From positions 161,513 to 225,512 of the forward strand of contig NZ_WUYX01000038.1 in the NCBI RefSeq assembly GCF_009834785.1: a DNA stretch of 64,000 nucleotides. The letters run 5' to 3'. Position numbers and translations under genes: made by a program. The notes beneath the pieces are model-generated. The model saw only the letters and a program-made list of their open reading frames with translations. It was not told where the DNA came from and made no database searches. This document shows, piece after piece, positions 1 to 8,085 of this stretch (the first letter of the stretch is position 1; every line of letters starts with the position of its first letter). Source of the DNA: Natronorubrum halalkaliphilum. Its GTDB lineage: Archaea > Halobacteriota > Halobacteria > Halobacteriales > Natrialbaceae.

Positions 1-41
1 CCCGCGCACCCGGATCCATCAGGACGGGTAGTCGAAACGCG

Positions 42-839
42 ATGACCGAACCCCGAACCGCGATCGAACCCGAGTCGGCCCGACCGTGTTCCGACACCCT
101 CTCCGTCCTCGTGATCACGGCCGACGAGCAGTACGCCGACAAACTCGAGACGGCCGTCGATACCGGATTCACGGTCCGAACGACGTCGTCGATAACGGCC
201 GGGGGAACCGCTCTCGACGATGTCGACTGCCTCGTCGTCGACTACGGGCTGGCGGGCCAACGCGACGCCGACCTCCTCGACCTCCTCGAGCGGGTCAGAC
301 GGCGGGCACCCGATCTGCCGGTACTCCTCGTTACGGCTCGTCCCGCAGCGTCGACGGCCATCGATGCCGCCCACGCACACCGGCGGGTCGACTGGCTGGA
401 ACTCGACGATCCGGACGCAGGCCTCGAGCGTGCCGAGTCCCGGATTACCGCCCTCGTCGAGCGACAGCGCCTCGAGGCGCTGTCGCGGCGGTCGCTCGCC
501 AGCGTCGAACTCGCTAGCGACGCGATCGCGATCGTCGCGCCGGACGGCGAGATCGAGTTTGCAAACCGGTCGTTCGCGATGCAGTTCGGCTACGATCCCG
601 ACGACCTTCCCGGAACGTCGTGGCAAACCCTGTTCACCGACGACAGTGTCGAGCGACTCGAGACAACGGCGATCCCGACCGTCGACGACGGCTGGCGTTG
701 GACCGGCAGCTGTACCGGACGGCGACAGTCGGGCGCGACGTTTACCGTCAAACTCCGACTCGGGGGTCCCGACGACGGCGGGTTAGTGTTCGTCGTGGAG
801 ACGCCGGTCGACGGCGACGACCCCGAAAAATCACAGTAG
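42..839 (+). CDS. Receiver-like plus PAS domain signalling protein
   Basis: This 265-residue soluble protein looks like a haloarchaeal two-component signalling protein without an output kinase. Residues about 18-135 have the beta/alpha pattern of a response-regulator receiver, with Asp67 (in VVDYGL) at the usual phospho-acceptor position. Residues about 152-255 form a PAS sensor fold (AIAIVAPDGEIEFANRSF). No HisKA, HATPase or DNA-binding domain follows, and the protein stops soon after the PAS domain. Related haloarchaeal proteins usually carry a histidine kinase or HTH domain at this point. The ATG at 42 is the first available start, and the gene begins near the window edge, so its operon context is unseen. 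The domain calls come from sequence pattern only. Confidence 0.7.
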   Translation: MTEPRTAIEPESARPCSDTLSVLVITADEQYADKLETAVDTGFTVRTTSSITAGGTALDDVDCLVVDYGLAGQRDADLLDLLERVRRRAPDLPVLLVTARPAASTAIDAAHAHRRVDWLELDDPDAGLERAESRITALVERQRLEALSRRSLASVELASDAIAIVAPDGEIEFANRSFAMQFGYDPDDLPGTSWQTLFTDDSVERLETTAIPTVDDGWRWTGSCTGRRQSGATFTVKLRLGGPDDGGLVFVVETPVDGDDPEKSQ

Positions 840-886
840 GCTCTGCCCGGGGACTGGCAGGGAACGGCCTCGGACTACTCCGCGGA

Positions 887-2170
887 TTACGTTCCGTGAT
901 CCCAGCTCCCCATATAGTCGCGCTGGGTATCCGTCAGCGAGTCGAAGTCGACGCCCTCGGCCTCGAGTTTGATCTCGGCGATCTCCGTGTCGAGTTCGTC
1001 GGGGACGTCGTGGACGCCGGCCTCGTACTGATCGCCGTTTTCGAGCATCTCTCGCACACAGACGGCCTGGATGCCGAAGCTCTGGTCCATCACTTCGACG
1101 GGGTGGCCGAGCGAGACGGGCGCGGCGAGGTTGACGAGTCGGCCCTCGGCGATGACGTTGAGTCGGCGGCCGTCCTCGAGTTCGTACGCTTCGACGCCGT
1201 CGCGGGCTTCGTAGCGGTCGACCGCCAGGTCATCGAGCGCCTCGAGGTCGATCTCGATGTCGAAGTGGCCCGCGTTGGCGAGCAGGACGCCGTCCTGCAT
1301 CACTTCGAAGTGCTCCTCGACGACGACGTCCCGGTTGCCCGTCGTCGTCAGGAAGACGTCGCCGACCTCGGCGGCCTCGGCCATCGGCATGACCTCGTAG
1401 CCCTCCATGTGAGCCTCGAGCGCGCGTCGAGGCTCGACTTCGGTGACGATGACGTTCGCGTTCTGGCCCGCGGCCTTTCGGGCGACGCCCTTGCCGCAGT
1501 AGCCGAAGCCGGCGACGACGACGTTCTTGCCGGCCCACGAGAGGTTTGTGGTCATGGCGATGGAGGCCAGCGAGGACTCGCCGGTGCCGTGGACGTTGTC
1601 GAAGAGGCGCTTCATGGGCGTGTCGTTGACCGCGAAGACGGGATAGTCGAGCGCCCCGTCCGCGTCCATCGCGCGCAGGCGGTGGACGCCGGTGGTGGTC
1701 TCCTCGGCCCCGCCGACGATGCCGTCGATCAGTTCGGGGTAGTCCTCGTGGATCGCCGCGACGAGGTCCATCCCGTCGTCGACGGTGACCGTCGGTTCGT
1801 GGGCGATGACAGCCTCGATGGCGTCGTAGTACTCCTCGTCGTCGACGCCGCGTTTGGCGTAGCTCGTGATGTTCTCGTGGGTGTCGAGCGCCGCGCTTAC
1901 GTCGTCGTGGGTCGACAGCGGGTTGCAGCCCGTTACCGCGACCTCCGCGCCGCCGTCGGCGAGCGTCTCGACGAGAATCGCCGTCTTCGCTTCGACGTGC
2001 ATCGCCATTCCGATGCGTTCGCCCTCGAAGGGCTGCTCGTCTACGAACTCCTCGCGGACGTGCTCGAGAATCGGCATGTGCTGGGTCGCCCAGTCCATCT
2101 TCCGACGACCCTCCTCCCGTGCGGACTCGAGGTCGTCCAGCTGTTCGCTGATCGGCGGATACGCAGTCAT
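887..2170 (-). CDS. ahcY: Adenosylhomocysteinase (S-adenosylhomocysteine hydrolase)
   Basis: This cytosolic enzyme reversibly hydrolyses S-adenosylhomocysteine to adenosine and homocysteine, which relieves product inhibition of SAM methyltransferases. The protein has 427 residues, typical for archaeal members. The NAD-binding Rossmann glycine motif VVVAGFGYCGKG lies at about 217-228. Substrate-domain signatures EETTTGVHRL (about 156-165) and the region before SLASIAMTTN are present. The C-terminus ends in the expected aromatic/charged tail near YMGSWDHGT. The ATG at 2170 is the natural start. The gene is convergent with the preceding PAS gene and separated from it by about 47 bp. The sequence shows no sign of truncation or transfer. 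Confidence 0.96.
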   Translation of the reverse strand: MTAYPPISEQLDDLESAREEGRRKMDWATQHMPILEHVREEFVDEQPFEGERIGMAMHVEAKTAILVETLADGGAEVAVTGCNPLSTHDDVSAALDTHENITSYAKRGVDDEEYYDAIEAVIAHEPTVTVDDGMDLVAAIHEDYPELIDGIVGGAEETTTGVHRLRAMDADGALDYPVFAVNDTPMKRLFDNVHGTGESSLASIAMTTNLSWAGKNVVVAGFGYCGKGVARKAAGQNANVIVTEVEPRRALEAHMEGYEVMPMAEAAEVGDVFLTTTGNRDVVVEEHFEVMQDGVLLANAGHFDIEIDLEALDDLAVDRYEARDGVEAYELEDGRRLNVIAEGRLVNLAAPVSLGHPVEVMDQSFGIQAVCVREMLENGDQYEAGVHDVPDELDTEIAEIKLEAEGVDFDSLTDTQRDYMGSWDHGT

Positions 2171-2418
2171 ACCTCACTCGAGGGGGAGGCCGGGGAAAAC
2201 GCTACCGAAGTCGGCGGAATGCTGGCAGGAGTCAACGCGCACTGTTTCGATCATCCCGATTAGCGTTCGGCGGGGAAACGAACCCTGATACACCCGGCGA
2301 TTTGCGAATCCGTGGGCGAGTGGGTTCCGTCTCCGCAGATGTCCATCACCGGCTCCGAGAACCCACCGAGCCTCTCGAGTCAGTACCGAACAGCCGCGAG
2401 AGAGACGCCGACCCGCCC

Positions 2419-2925
2419 TCACTCGAGCACCGATGACGGGTGCTTGAGGTAGACGTCCTGCTCGGTCACTCGCTGATAGAGGTCGTACAGCGTCTCCACG
2501 GCCGCCTCGTCGGGATCGAAGCGAACGTGGGGCGTGGCGTGATAGCCGCGGCAACTGACCAGGAAGAAGTACAGCGTCCGGTGGTGGGCCGGCGTCGCGT
2601 CGACGACGCCCAGCGAGTCGCTCCCGAGGTCGTCCGAGAAGTCGTTGAGCAGCGCCGAGATATCGTCCTGTAACTGCTCGTCCGGTCGGTACTGCGGAAT
2701 GCCGAAGCTCTGTTGCATGAACGTCGTCGCCGCCTCGAGAAACGGGTTCGAGTCCAGCCCGGTCGGATCGACGGTCTGAAACGTCTCGTACAGGTCGAGA
2801 ACCGTCGCGAGTTCCTCGCGGGTGATCGCGATCGGCAACACGGGCTCGCCGCGGGGCAGCGAGTAGTCGGGAAACGTGTGCGAACGGGGGTCCGGAAGCC
2901 GGGCGAACACCTGTTCGAGAGACAT
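2419..2925 (-). CDS. Conserved haloarchaeal hypothetical protein
   Basis: The protein has 168 residues, is acidic and has no membrane segment or signal peptide. I do not recognise a domain. It is probably a small helical protein: several amphipathic stretches (ITREELATVLDLYETF, DEAAVETLYDLYQRV) alternate with loops. An in-frame GTG/ATG further upstream (to 2952) would add nine residues, but the ATG at 2925 starts the more plausible MSLEQVF N-terminus. It is transcribed with the same polarity as the next gene upstream (2980-3498), with about 55 bp between them. Codon use is ordinary for the window, so it is likely a genuine gene. Its function is unknown. Confidence 0.6.
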   Translation of the reverse strand: MSLEQVFARLPDPRSHTFPDYSLPRGEPVLPIAITREELATVLDLYETFQTVDPTGLDSNPFLEAATTFMQQSFGIPQYRPDEQLQDDISALLNDFSDDLGSDSLGVVDATPAHHRTLYFFLVSCRGYHATPHVRFDPDEAAVETLYDLYQRVTEQDVYLKHPSSVLE

Positions 2926-2979
2926 GTGTGGTAACACGGTACAGAAGACCAAACGGTTACCGGTGACCCGAACCCGGAA

Positions 2980-3498
2980 CTACCTGATTCGGATCGTCGT
3001 CGCGTCGCTGGGTTGGTACCGGTCGCCGTCGGTCGCGATGAAGACGCGGAGTTCGTACTCGCCGGGGCTGGGGACGACGGACTCGTCCATACCTCTCTCG
3101 GCGGTGCGCTCGAAGCGGCCGTTCCAGGTGAACGAGACCTGTTTGCGCTCGCCGCCGCTGAAGCGAAACGCCGAGGGTCGCGAGCGGGTGTACCGGCGTT
3201 CGTCGCTGGCCTCGAGTTCGCCGTCGATCGTCCACCCCCAGCGGCGCTGTCGGGGGGTCGGAATCGAGACGGGCAACGGGAACCGGTTCTTGAAATCGAC
3301 GGTGACCTCGACGGGTTCGTCGCGCTCGTAGACGTCCCGATCGGTCTCGAGCGAGACGCTGACGACTCGTCGGGCGAGCGCCGTCGGCACGAGCGCTGCC
3401 AGGAACGTGGCGACGCTGTAGCGCGAGTCGTCCGCTTCGGTCTCGAAGTCGTCGTAACCGTTGGTCTCGGTATCGTGTGGCGGCTGTGGGCCGACCAT
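2980..3498 (-). CDS. Haloarchaeal hypothetical protein with Ig-like beta fold
   Basis: The protein has about 172 residues. The first 40 or so are acidic and probably disordered. The rest (about 45-172) is a beta-rich region resembling an immunoglobulin-like or BsuPI-type fold: alternating hydrophobic strands such as EPVEVTVDFKNRFPLPVSI and YELRVFIATD, with the phrase SPGEYELRVF typical of such folds. A TTG five codons upstream (3513) is a possible longer start. I prefer the ATG at 3498 because a TATA-like TTTAGTAG lies about 24-31 nt ahead of it, the spacing of leaderless haloarchaeal genes. It has no signal peptide. The function is unknown. Confidence 0.55.
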   Translation of the reverse strand: MVGPQPPHDTETNGYDDFETEADDSRYSVATFLAALVPTALARRVVSVSLETDRDVYERDEPVEVTVDFKNRFPLPVSIPTPRQRRWGWTIDGELEASDERRYTRSRPSAFRFSGGERKQVSFTWNGRFERTAERGMDESVVPSPGEYELRVFIATDGDRYQPSDATTIRIR

Positions 3499-3690
3499 CG
3501 ACTGACGACTCAACGTTTGGCTACTAAACTGTAGGGCCGCTCGAGCGGTGCCGTCACGACCCTCGATATCGCTGAGAAGACGAGTCGATCGACCCGATTG
3601 TCCACGTTAGCGGCGATAACACGACCCTTACCAGGGGAATTCGATGTCCAAGAACGGCCGTAACAGTTCGGTTTCTCACCAGGTTACACA

Positions 3691-3960
3691 ATGTTACTAG
3701 CGATCGAAACGCTGCCGTTCCAGACCTTCGACGGGCTCCTCGCGGACGTACTGTTCCTCGCCGCATGCGTCCTCTTCGGCGGCATTCTCGCATTCATGGG
3801 CCTGAATCACTTCCACGACCTCGAGAACATGGCGGGCTACGCCGAGCTGAAGGGCGTTCCGGTGCCGACGGTTTCGGTGGCCCTCTTCGCCGCGACGCTC
3901 GCCCTGCTCGCCGTCAGCACGCTCGGGTGGCCGTACGCGATCGGGATGAGCGTCTTCTGA
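3691..3960 (+). CDS. Short DoxX-like membrane protein
   Basis: An 89-residue integral membrane protein. Residues about 18-40 (FLAACVLFGGILAFMGLNHF) match the first DoxX helix with its GLNHF signature, followed by the DLENMAGYAELKGVP segment. The end (ALFAATLALLAVSTLGWPYAIGMSVF) resembles the last helix and C-terminus of haloarchaeal DoxX proteins, which as I recall are about 135-140 residues. The two middle helices appear to be missing, as if by an in-frame internal deletion. The gene starts at an ATG after 178 bp of intergenic DNA. Whether the two-helix product is functional is unclear. DoxX proteins are linked to redox and sulfur chemistry in membranes. Confidence 0.7.
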   Translation: MLLAIETLPFQTFDGLLADVLFLAACVLFGGILAFMGLNHFHDLENMAGYAELKGVPVPTVSVALFAATLALLAVSTLGWPYAIGMSVF

Positions 3961-4074
3961 GCGGTTTCACGGACGAGTCACACCGATAGCTCACACTGGA
4001 TCTAGTCCATCAGGTTCGAATCGAAAACCAGCAGAAACCGCGTCGAAACCGTTTCCGCTCCAATCCCACCCCAC

Positions 4075-4236
4075 TTATCGCCAGGCCGGAAGTGTCGGCG
4101 CGTCCGCTGCTTCCATCGAAAGCCAGGCGCCATCGGCCGAGATATCGGCGATGACGTATTCCTCGTTGGAGTTACTCGAGTCGATCGAACCGACGATCGT
4201 CTCGTCGGACGTCATGGCGTGGGGGTTCGTCGCCAT
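4075..4236 (-). CDS. Small haloarchaeal protein (DUF7556-like)
   Basis: A 53-residue acidic protein. The C-terminal half (NEEYVIADISADGAWLSM followed by EAADAPTLPAWR) matches my memory of a small conserved haloarchaeal family; the DUF number is from memory and not certain. A longer frame extends to 4299, but the ATG at 4236 is favoured because a TATA element (4259-4266) lies about 25-30 nt upstream, giving a leaderless message. A perfect 10-bp inverted repeat sits exactly between TATA and start. A further internal ATG exists at 4215. Likely a cytosolic protein under tight transcriptional control. No function is known to me. Confidence 0.65.
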   Translation of the reverse strand: MATNPHAMTSDETIVGSIDSSNSNEEYVIADISADGAWLSMEAADAPTLPAWR

Positions 4237-4237
4237 G

Positions 4238-4262
4238 TATGTGAGTGACACCCACTCACATA
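4238..4262 (-). promoter_or_regulatory. Operator-like perfect inverted repeat between TATA box and start codon
   Basis: TATGTGAGTG and CACTCACATA form a perfect 10-bp inverted repeat with a 5-nt spacer. It overlaps the TATA box at one end and stops one base before the start codon of the 53-residue gene. In a leaderless archaeal promoter this position would block TFB/RNA polymerase, so a dimeric repressor site is the natural reading. The cognate regulator is not identified. Confidence 0.6.
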
Positions 4263-4266
4263 TAAA
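4259..4266 (-). promoter_or_regulatory. TATA box of the 53-residue gene
   Basis: On the minus strand this reads TTTATATG, centred about 27 nt before the ATG at 4236. This is the usual spacing for leaderless haloarchaeal transcription. Confidence 0.55.
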
Positions 4267-4337
4267 CTCGTCGAATCGGACTATCTTCCAAGAGTACATG
4301 TCAGCGTACCATCATCGCGAGCGCACGAAACATGGGG

Positions 4338-4345
4338 TTTATACT
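4338..4345 (+). promoter_or_regulatory. TATA box of the CBS-glyS operon
   Basis: TTTATACT lies 24-31 nt upstream of the ATG at 4369. This supports a leaderless transcript starting at or next to the start codon and confirms that start. Confidence 0.6.
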
Positions 4346-4368
4346 TATTTTAGCCGTACGCTGCGGAC

Positions 4369-5220
4369 ATGAACGTAGCCGACGCTATGACGCCTCGCGA
4401 GGACGTGGTCACCGTCGAACTCCCGGGCACCCGCTCGGACGTACTCGAGTACCTGCAGGAACGGGCCTTTTCGTCCGTGCCGGTCGTCAAACCGACCGAT
4501 AACGGGCCCGAGTACCGAGGTCTTGTCTCGCGGGACGTCCTGATCGAACAGCCCGACGAGGACCAGCTCGTCATGCTGATGGACGACGTGCCGACGACGA
4601 CCGCGGACACCACGCTCGAGGACGTCGCGCGGACGATGGTCGACGAAGGTGCGCGCCGCGTTCCCGTAGTCGACGGCGAGTTCGAGGGAATCATCACGGT
4701 GACTGACGTCATCCACGCGATCGCGACCGGCGACCAGGAGACCGACGGGGCCGTCGAGTCCCACGCGAGCGAGAACGTGAACACGACCTACGAGGGAGCG
4801 CCGTTGCCGGTCGCCGAGCGCGAACTCTCCTACGCGAACGTGCCCTACACCGTTGCCCTGGACGACAGCGGCGAGATGAGCGGCGTCCTCACGGAGGTCG
4901 ACATCATCGACGTCGCCCGCATCGTCGAGGGCGAAGAGGAGACCGGGGACAACTTCCCCGATCAGGACTCGGACTGGTCCTGGGAAGGCGTCAAAGGCGT
5001 CGGAAGCCGCTATCTCCCGACTCGAGACATCGAGATTCCCAACGGCCCGGTCAGCGAGTTCATGAGCGGCGACGTGGTGACGGTCTCGGCCCAGACGTCG
5101 ATCCAGGACGCCGCACAGCAGATGATCAGCAACGATATCGAGCAGATTCCGATGGTCACGGGCGAGCAGCTCGTCGGCATCGTCTGTGACGTCGATATTC
5201 TGGAGGCACTCTATGAGTGA
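4369..5220 (+). CDS. CBS domain protein (four CBS motifs)
   Basis: The protein has 283 residues, built from tandem CBS motifs (about 5-60, 70-130, 150-190 and 222-283), for example MTPREDVVTV, LVSRDVLIEQ and MSGDVVTVSAQTS. Such Bateman modules bind adenosyl ligands (AMP, ATP, SAM) and regulate partner proteins. No catalytic domain is attached, so this is a stand-alone sensor. It is acidic and cytosolic. Its stop codon overlaps the start of glyS by 8 nt (ATGAGTGA), so the two genes should be co-transcribed and translationally coupled. A regulatory link to charging of tRNA-Gly is possible but unproven. A good TATA box precedes the start. Confidence 0.9.
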   Translation: MNVADAMTPREDVVTVELPGTRSDVLEYLQERAFSSVPVVKPTDNGPEYRGLVSRDVLIEQPDEDQLVMLMDDVPTTTADTTLEDVARTMVDEGARRVPVVDGEFEGIITVTDVIHAIATGDQETDGAVESHASENVNTTYEGAPLPVAERELSYANVPYTVALDDSGEMSGVLTEVDIIDVARIVEGEEETGDNFPDQDSDWSWEGVKGVGSRYLPTRDIEIPNGPVSEFMSGDVVTVSAQTSIQDAAQQMISNDIEQIPMVTGEQLVGIVCDVDILEALYE

Positions 5221-6991
5221 ACAAGCACAGACAGCGACGAACGACGCGGAATCGACGAGCGAGAAACTGGTCGAACTGGCAAAGCGCCGGGGCTACTTCT
5301 TCCAGTCGTCGGGCGCGTACGGCGGCGTCGGCGGCTTCTACACGTTCGGTCCGCAGGGGGCATCGCTGAAGGGCAACGTCGAGGACGCCTGGCGCGACCG
5401 CTTTGCCGTCGCGGAGGGCAACATGGAGATCGACGCGCCGACGATCATGCCCGAACCCGTCTTCGAAGCCTCGGGTCACCTCGACGGCTTCGACGACATG
5501 CTGGTCGAGTGCGACGAGTGCGGCGAGAGCCACCGCGCGGATCACGTCGTCGAGGACAACACCGAGTACGAGGACGCCGAGAGTCTCCCGATTCCCGAAG
5601 TGGAAGAGGTCATCGCCGAACACCAGCTCGTCTGTCCCTCCTGTGGCGCGGGACTCGCGGGCCAGGCCGTCGAGACGTTCAACCTGATGTTCGCGACGAA
5701 CATCGGCCCCGGCGACTCCGATCCGGGCTACCTTCGTCCCGAGACGGCCCAGGGAATCTTTGTCGAGTTCCCCCGCCTGAAGGAGTACGCGCGCAACCAG
5801 CTTCCGTTCGGCGTCACCCAGATTGGCCGCGCCTACCGCAACGAGATCAGCCCGCGCCGCTCGATCATCCGGACCCGCGAGTTTACCCAGGCCGAACTCG
5901 AGTACTTCGTCGATCCCGAGACGGACGAACCGGACCTCGAGTCGGTCGCAGACGTCGACGTGACGCTCTATCCCGCCAGCGAGCAGAACAAAGACGACGG
6001 CGACGAAATTCGGACGACGATTGGCGACGCCGTCGAGGAGGGCGTCATCTCGAGTCCGTGGGTCGCCTACTTCCTCGGCGTCGCCAAGCCGTGGTACGAC
6101 GCCGTTGGCGTCGATATGGACCGGTTCCGATTCCGCCAGCATCTTTCGGGCGAGCGAGCCCACTACGCGGCGGACTGCTGGGATGCAGAAAGCGAGATCG
6201 ACGGTAACTGGATCGAGATGGCCGGCTTCGCCTACCGCAGCGATTACGACCTCTCGAAACACGCCGAACACTCCGGCGACCGCTTTACCGTCTTCAAGCA
6301 GTACGACGAACCCAAGACCGTCGAGCGTGCGACGGTTGACCCCGACATGAGCTATCTTGGGCCGGAGTTCGGCGGCGACGCGCAAGCGGTGGTCGAGGAA
6401 CTCGAGGATCTAGCCGCTCGAGACCGCGCCGCGTTCGACGGGGATGTCGTGGAGATCGAACTCGAGGACGATACCCACGATATCCCCGTCGAGAAAACCG
6501 GGTTCGCGGTCGAAGAACAGACCGAAGCCGGCGAGCACATCACGCCCCACGTCGTCGAACCCTCGTTCGGGGTGGACCGGTTGGTCTACACCGTCCTCCA
6601 CCACGCCTACCGCGAGGACGAGGTTGACGGCGAGGAGCGGACGTATCTGGAGCTCGATCCCGAGGTAGCCCCCACGTTCGTCGGCGTCTTCCCGCTACAG
6701 AACGACGACGAACTCGAGGCCGAGGCGCAGGAAATCGTCGCTGACCTGCGCGCGGAAGGCCTCTCGGTCACCTACGACGATTCGGGCAACATCGGCCGGC
6801 GCTACCGCCGCCAGGACGAGGTCGGCACGCCGTTTTGCGTGACGGTGGACTACGAGACGATCGAGGACAAGGAGACGACCGTCACGGTCCGCGAACGGGA
6901 TACGACTGACCAGACGCGACTGCCCGTCGATGATCTGGTGGAAGCCCTGGCCGAGATTCGGGAGGGCGACCTTGAGTTCGAGGAGTTGTAG
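5213..6991 (+). CDS. glyS: Glycyl-tRNA synthetase (class II, alpha2 type)
   Basis: This enzyme charges tRNA-Gly with glycine. The protein has 592 residues, the eukaryotic/archaeal dimeric type. After a short acidic leader comes the class II catalytic core beginning RRGYFFQSSGAYGG. A Cys4 zinc module follows at about residues 100-155 (CDECGES with CPSCG). Motif 2 appears as YRNEISPRRSIIRTREF, motif 3 lies near FGVDRLVYTVLHH, and the anticodon-binding domain occupies about 480-592. The start at 5213 overlaps the CBS gene. A longer frame to 5186 would place nine unrelated residues in front and is unlikely. The protein is complete and ordinary. Confidence 0.97.
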   Translation: MSEQAQTATNDAESTSEKLVELAKRRGYFFQSSGAYGGVGGFYTFGPQGASLKGNVEDAWRDRFAVAEGNMEIDAPTIMPEPVFEASGHLDGFDDMLVECDECGESHRADHVVEDNTEYEDAESLPIPEVEEVIAEHQLVCPSCGAGLAGQAVETFNLMFATNIGPGDSDPGYLRPETAQGIFVEFPRLKEYARNQLPFGVTQIGRAYRNEISPRRSIIRTREFTQAELEYFVDPETDEPDLESVADVDVTLYPASEQNKDDGDEIRTTIGDAVEEGVISSPWVAYFLGVAKPWYDAVGVDMDRFRFRQHLSGERAHYAADCWDAESEIDGNWIEMAGFAYRSDYDLSKHAEHSGDRFTVFKQYDEPKTVERATVDPDMSYLGPEFGGDAQAVVEELEDLAARDRAAFDGDVVEIELEDDTHDIPVEKTGFAVEEQTEAGEHITPHVVEPSFGVDRLVYTVLHHAYREDEVDGEERTYLELDPEVAPTFVGVFPLQNDDELEAEAQEIVADLRAEGLSVTYDDSGNIGRRYRRQDEVGTPFCVTVDYETIEDKETTVTVRERDTTDQTRLPVDDLVEALAEIREGDLEFEEL

Positions 6992-7312
6992 CGGTTCGGA
7001 TTCAGTTTCTGCGTTCGATTCGATTTTCGAGATGAGTTCGGACGGAATGCTGTCTAGCCGTACCGACACAATCCTAAACGGAACTCATACGGATTGCTGT
7101 GACTATGTACCGCCGATCACCAGGGACGGGGTCGGTGATCGGCGGTAATTGACTACAGTAAACCGTATCAGTCGTATCGGCAACGACGCACGACAGTCCG
7201 CCTCATACTGTCAGAAAGCAGTCAATACGAAGCCGATCGTGAATTCGAGGTCGTCGCCGACCGTGACGGCTCCAGCAGAACGATCGGTTTCACGTCGTTC
7301 TGTCCAACAGTA
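6992..7312. other. Intergenic region with palindromic repeat copy 1
   Basis: About 320 bp between glyS and the convergent gene at 7313. Apart from the 82-bp palindromic element (7087-7168), I see no gene here. Confidence 0.6.
7087..7168 (+). repeat. Dispersed 82-bp palindromic element, copy 1
   Basis: This copy runs from ATACGG to CCGTAT. Its inner arms (7109-7121 and 7134-7146) are a perfect 13-bp inverted repeat, ACCGCCGATCACC against GGTGATCGGCGGT. The outer arms (ATACGGATT...CTGT and ACAGTAAACCGTAT) pair imperfectly. Three further copies occur at 16335, 27803 and 61331. It encodes no protein. It could be a MITE-like or REP-like element, or act as a convergent terminator. Confidence 0.85.
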
Positions 7313-7903
7313 TTAGAACTCCACGTCCGTTTCCATCCCTTCGGTCGCGTCCTCGAGACCGTCTTCGCGAACGTCGGTCGTCATTTGCTCGGAGAGTTCC
7401 GAGTCCGCGAGGATGCTGTCGAACTCGTCCCGGTACCGGTCGTTCGCCGCTCGAGACTCGTCCTCGGCCGCGGCGACGCGCCGGTAGCGGCGGATCCGTT
7501 CCTCGCTGACGTCGTACTCGTCGGCCAGCGTCGCGTCGTCTTCCTCGCGGTTACGGATCGCTGCGAGGTCGACTTCGTCGGCGTCGTCGTCACCGACGAG
7601 GTGCAACGACATTCGAGCCTCGAAGACGTCGTCCGGTTCGACGCCGAGTTCGTCGGCGATTTCGGCGTCGCTCTCGCCGTCGTAGAAGGCCTCGGCGACC
7701 GCGATGAGTTCGTCGTCCGATAACGACGTCTCGAACTCGTACCGTTCGCGCATCTGCGTGACGACGCTCTCGAGGCGCTCTGCAGTCGTTCGTTCGTCTC
7801 GCTCGAGGGAGCCGCGGGTGTCCTGCTGGGATTCGGTGACGGTTCCCTCGCCGTCGGTGACGTCGGTGAAGATATCTCGGAGCTCCTCAGTTTTTTCGTT
7901 CAT
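7313..7903 (-). CDS. Haloarchaeal HTH-like protein (conditioned medium-induced protein 4 family)
   Basis: The protein has 196 residues, is strongly acidic and has no membrane segment. Residues about 60-140 contain two short helical repeats that look like truncated helix-turn-helix or homeodomain-like units: DDELIAVAEAFYDGESDAEIADELG and a second, DDATLADEYDVSEERIRRYRR. I recall close haloarchaeal relatives annotated as conditioned medium-induced protein 4, but that comes from memory. A DNA-binding or regulatory role is plausible and unproven. It starts with ATG at 7903 and is divergent from the Fe-S oxidoreductase gene. Palindromic repeat copy 1 lies beyond its 3' end. Confidence 0.7.
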   Translation of the reverse strand: MNEKTEELRDIFTDVTDGEGTVTESQQDTRGSLERDERTTAERLESVVTQMRERYEFETSLSDDELIAVAEAFYDGESDAEIADELGVEPDDVFEARMSLHLVGDDDADEVDLAAIRNREEDDATLADEYDVSEERIRRYRRVAAAEDESRAANDRYRDEFDSILADSELSEQMTTDVREDGLEDATEGMETDVEF

Positions 7904-8085
7904 GGGTGCACACTCCCGATGGGCGGCTATTTAAGCCTGTTGCCAGCTAGGATTGGGGACGGCGGGTCGGACATGAACGAACATTATAAACTCGGAATGA
8001 GGGGAAAATTTTCGCAAGACGGCACTGCGATGGTCTCCGGGGCGGTGTGACAAGAATTAAGTCACAGCCCTGCACGTGGTTGAAC

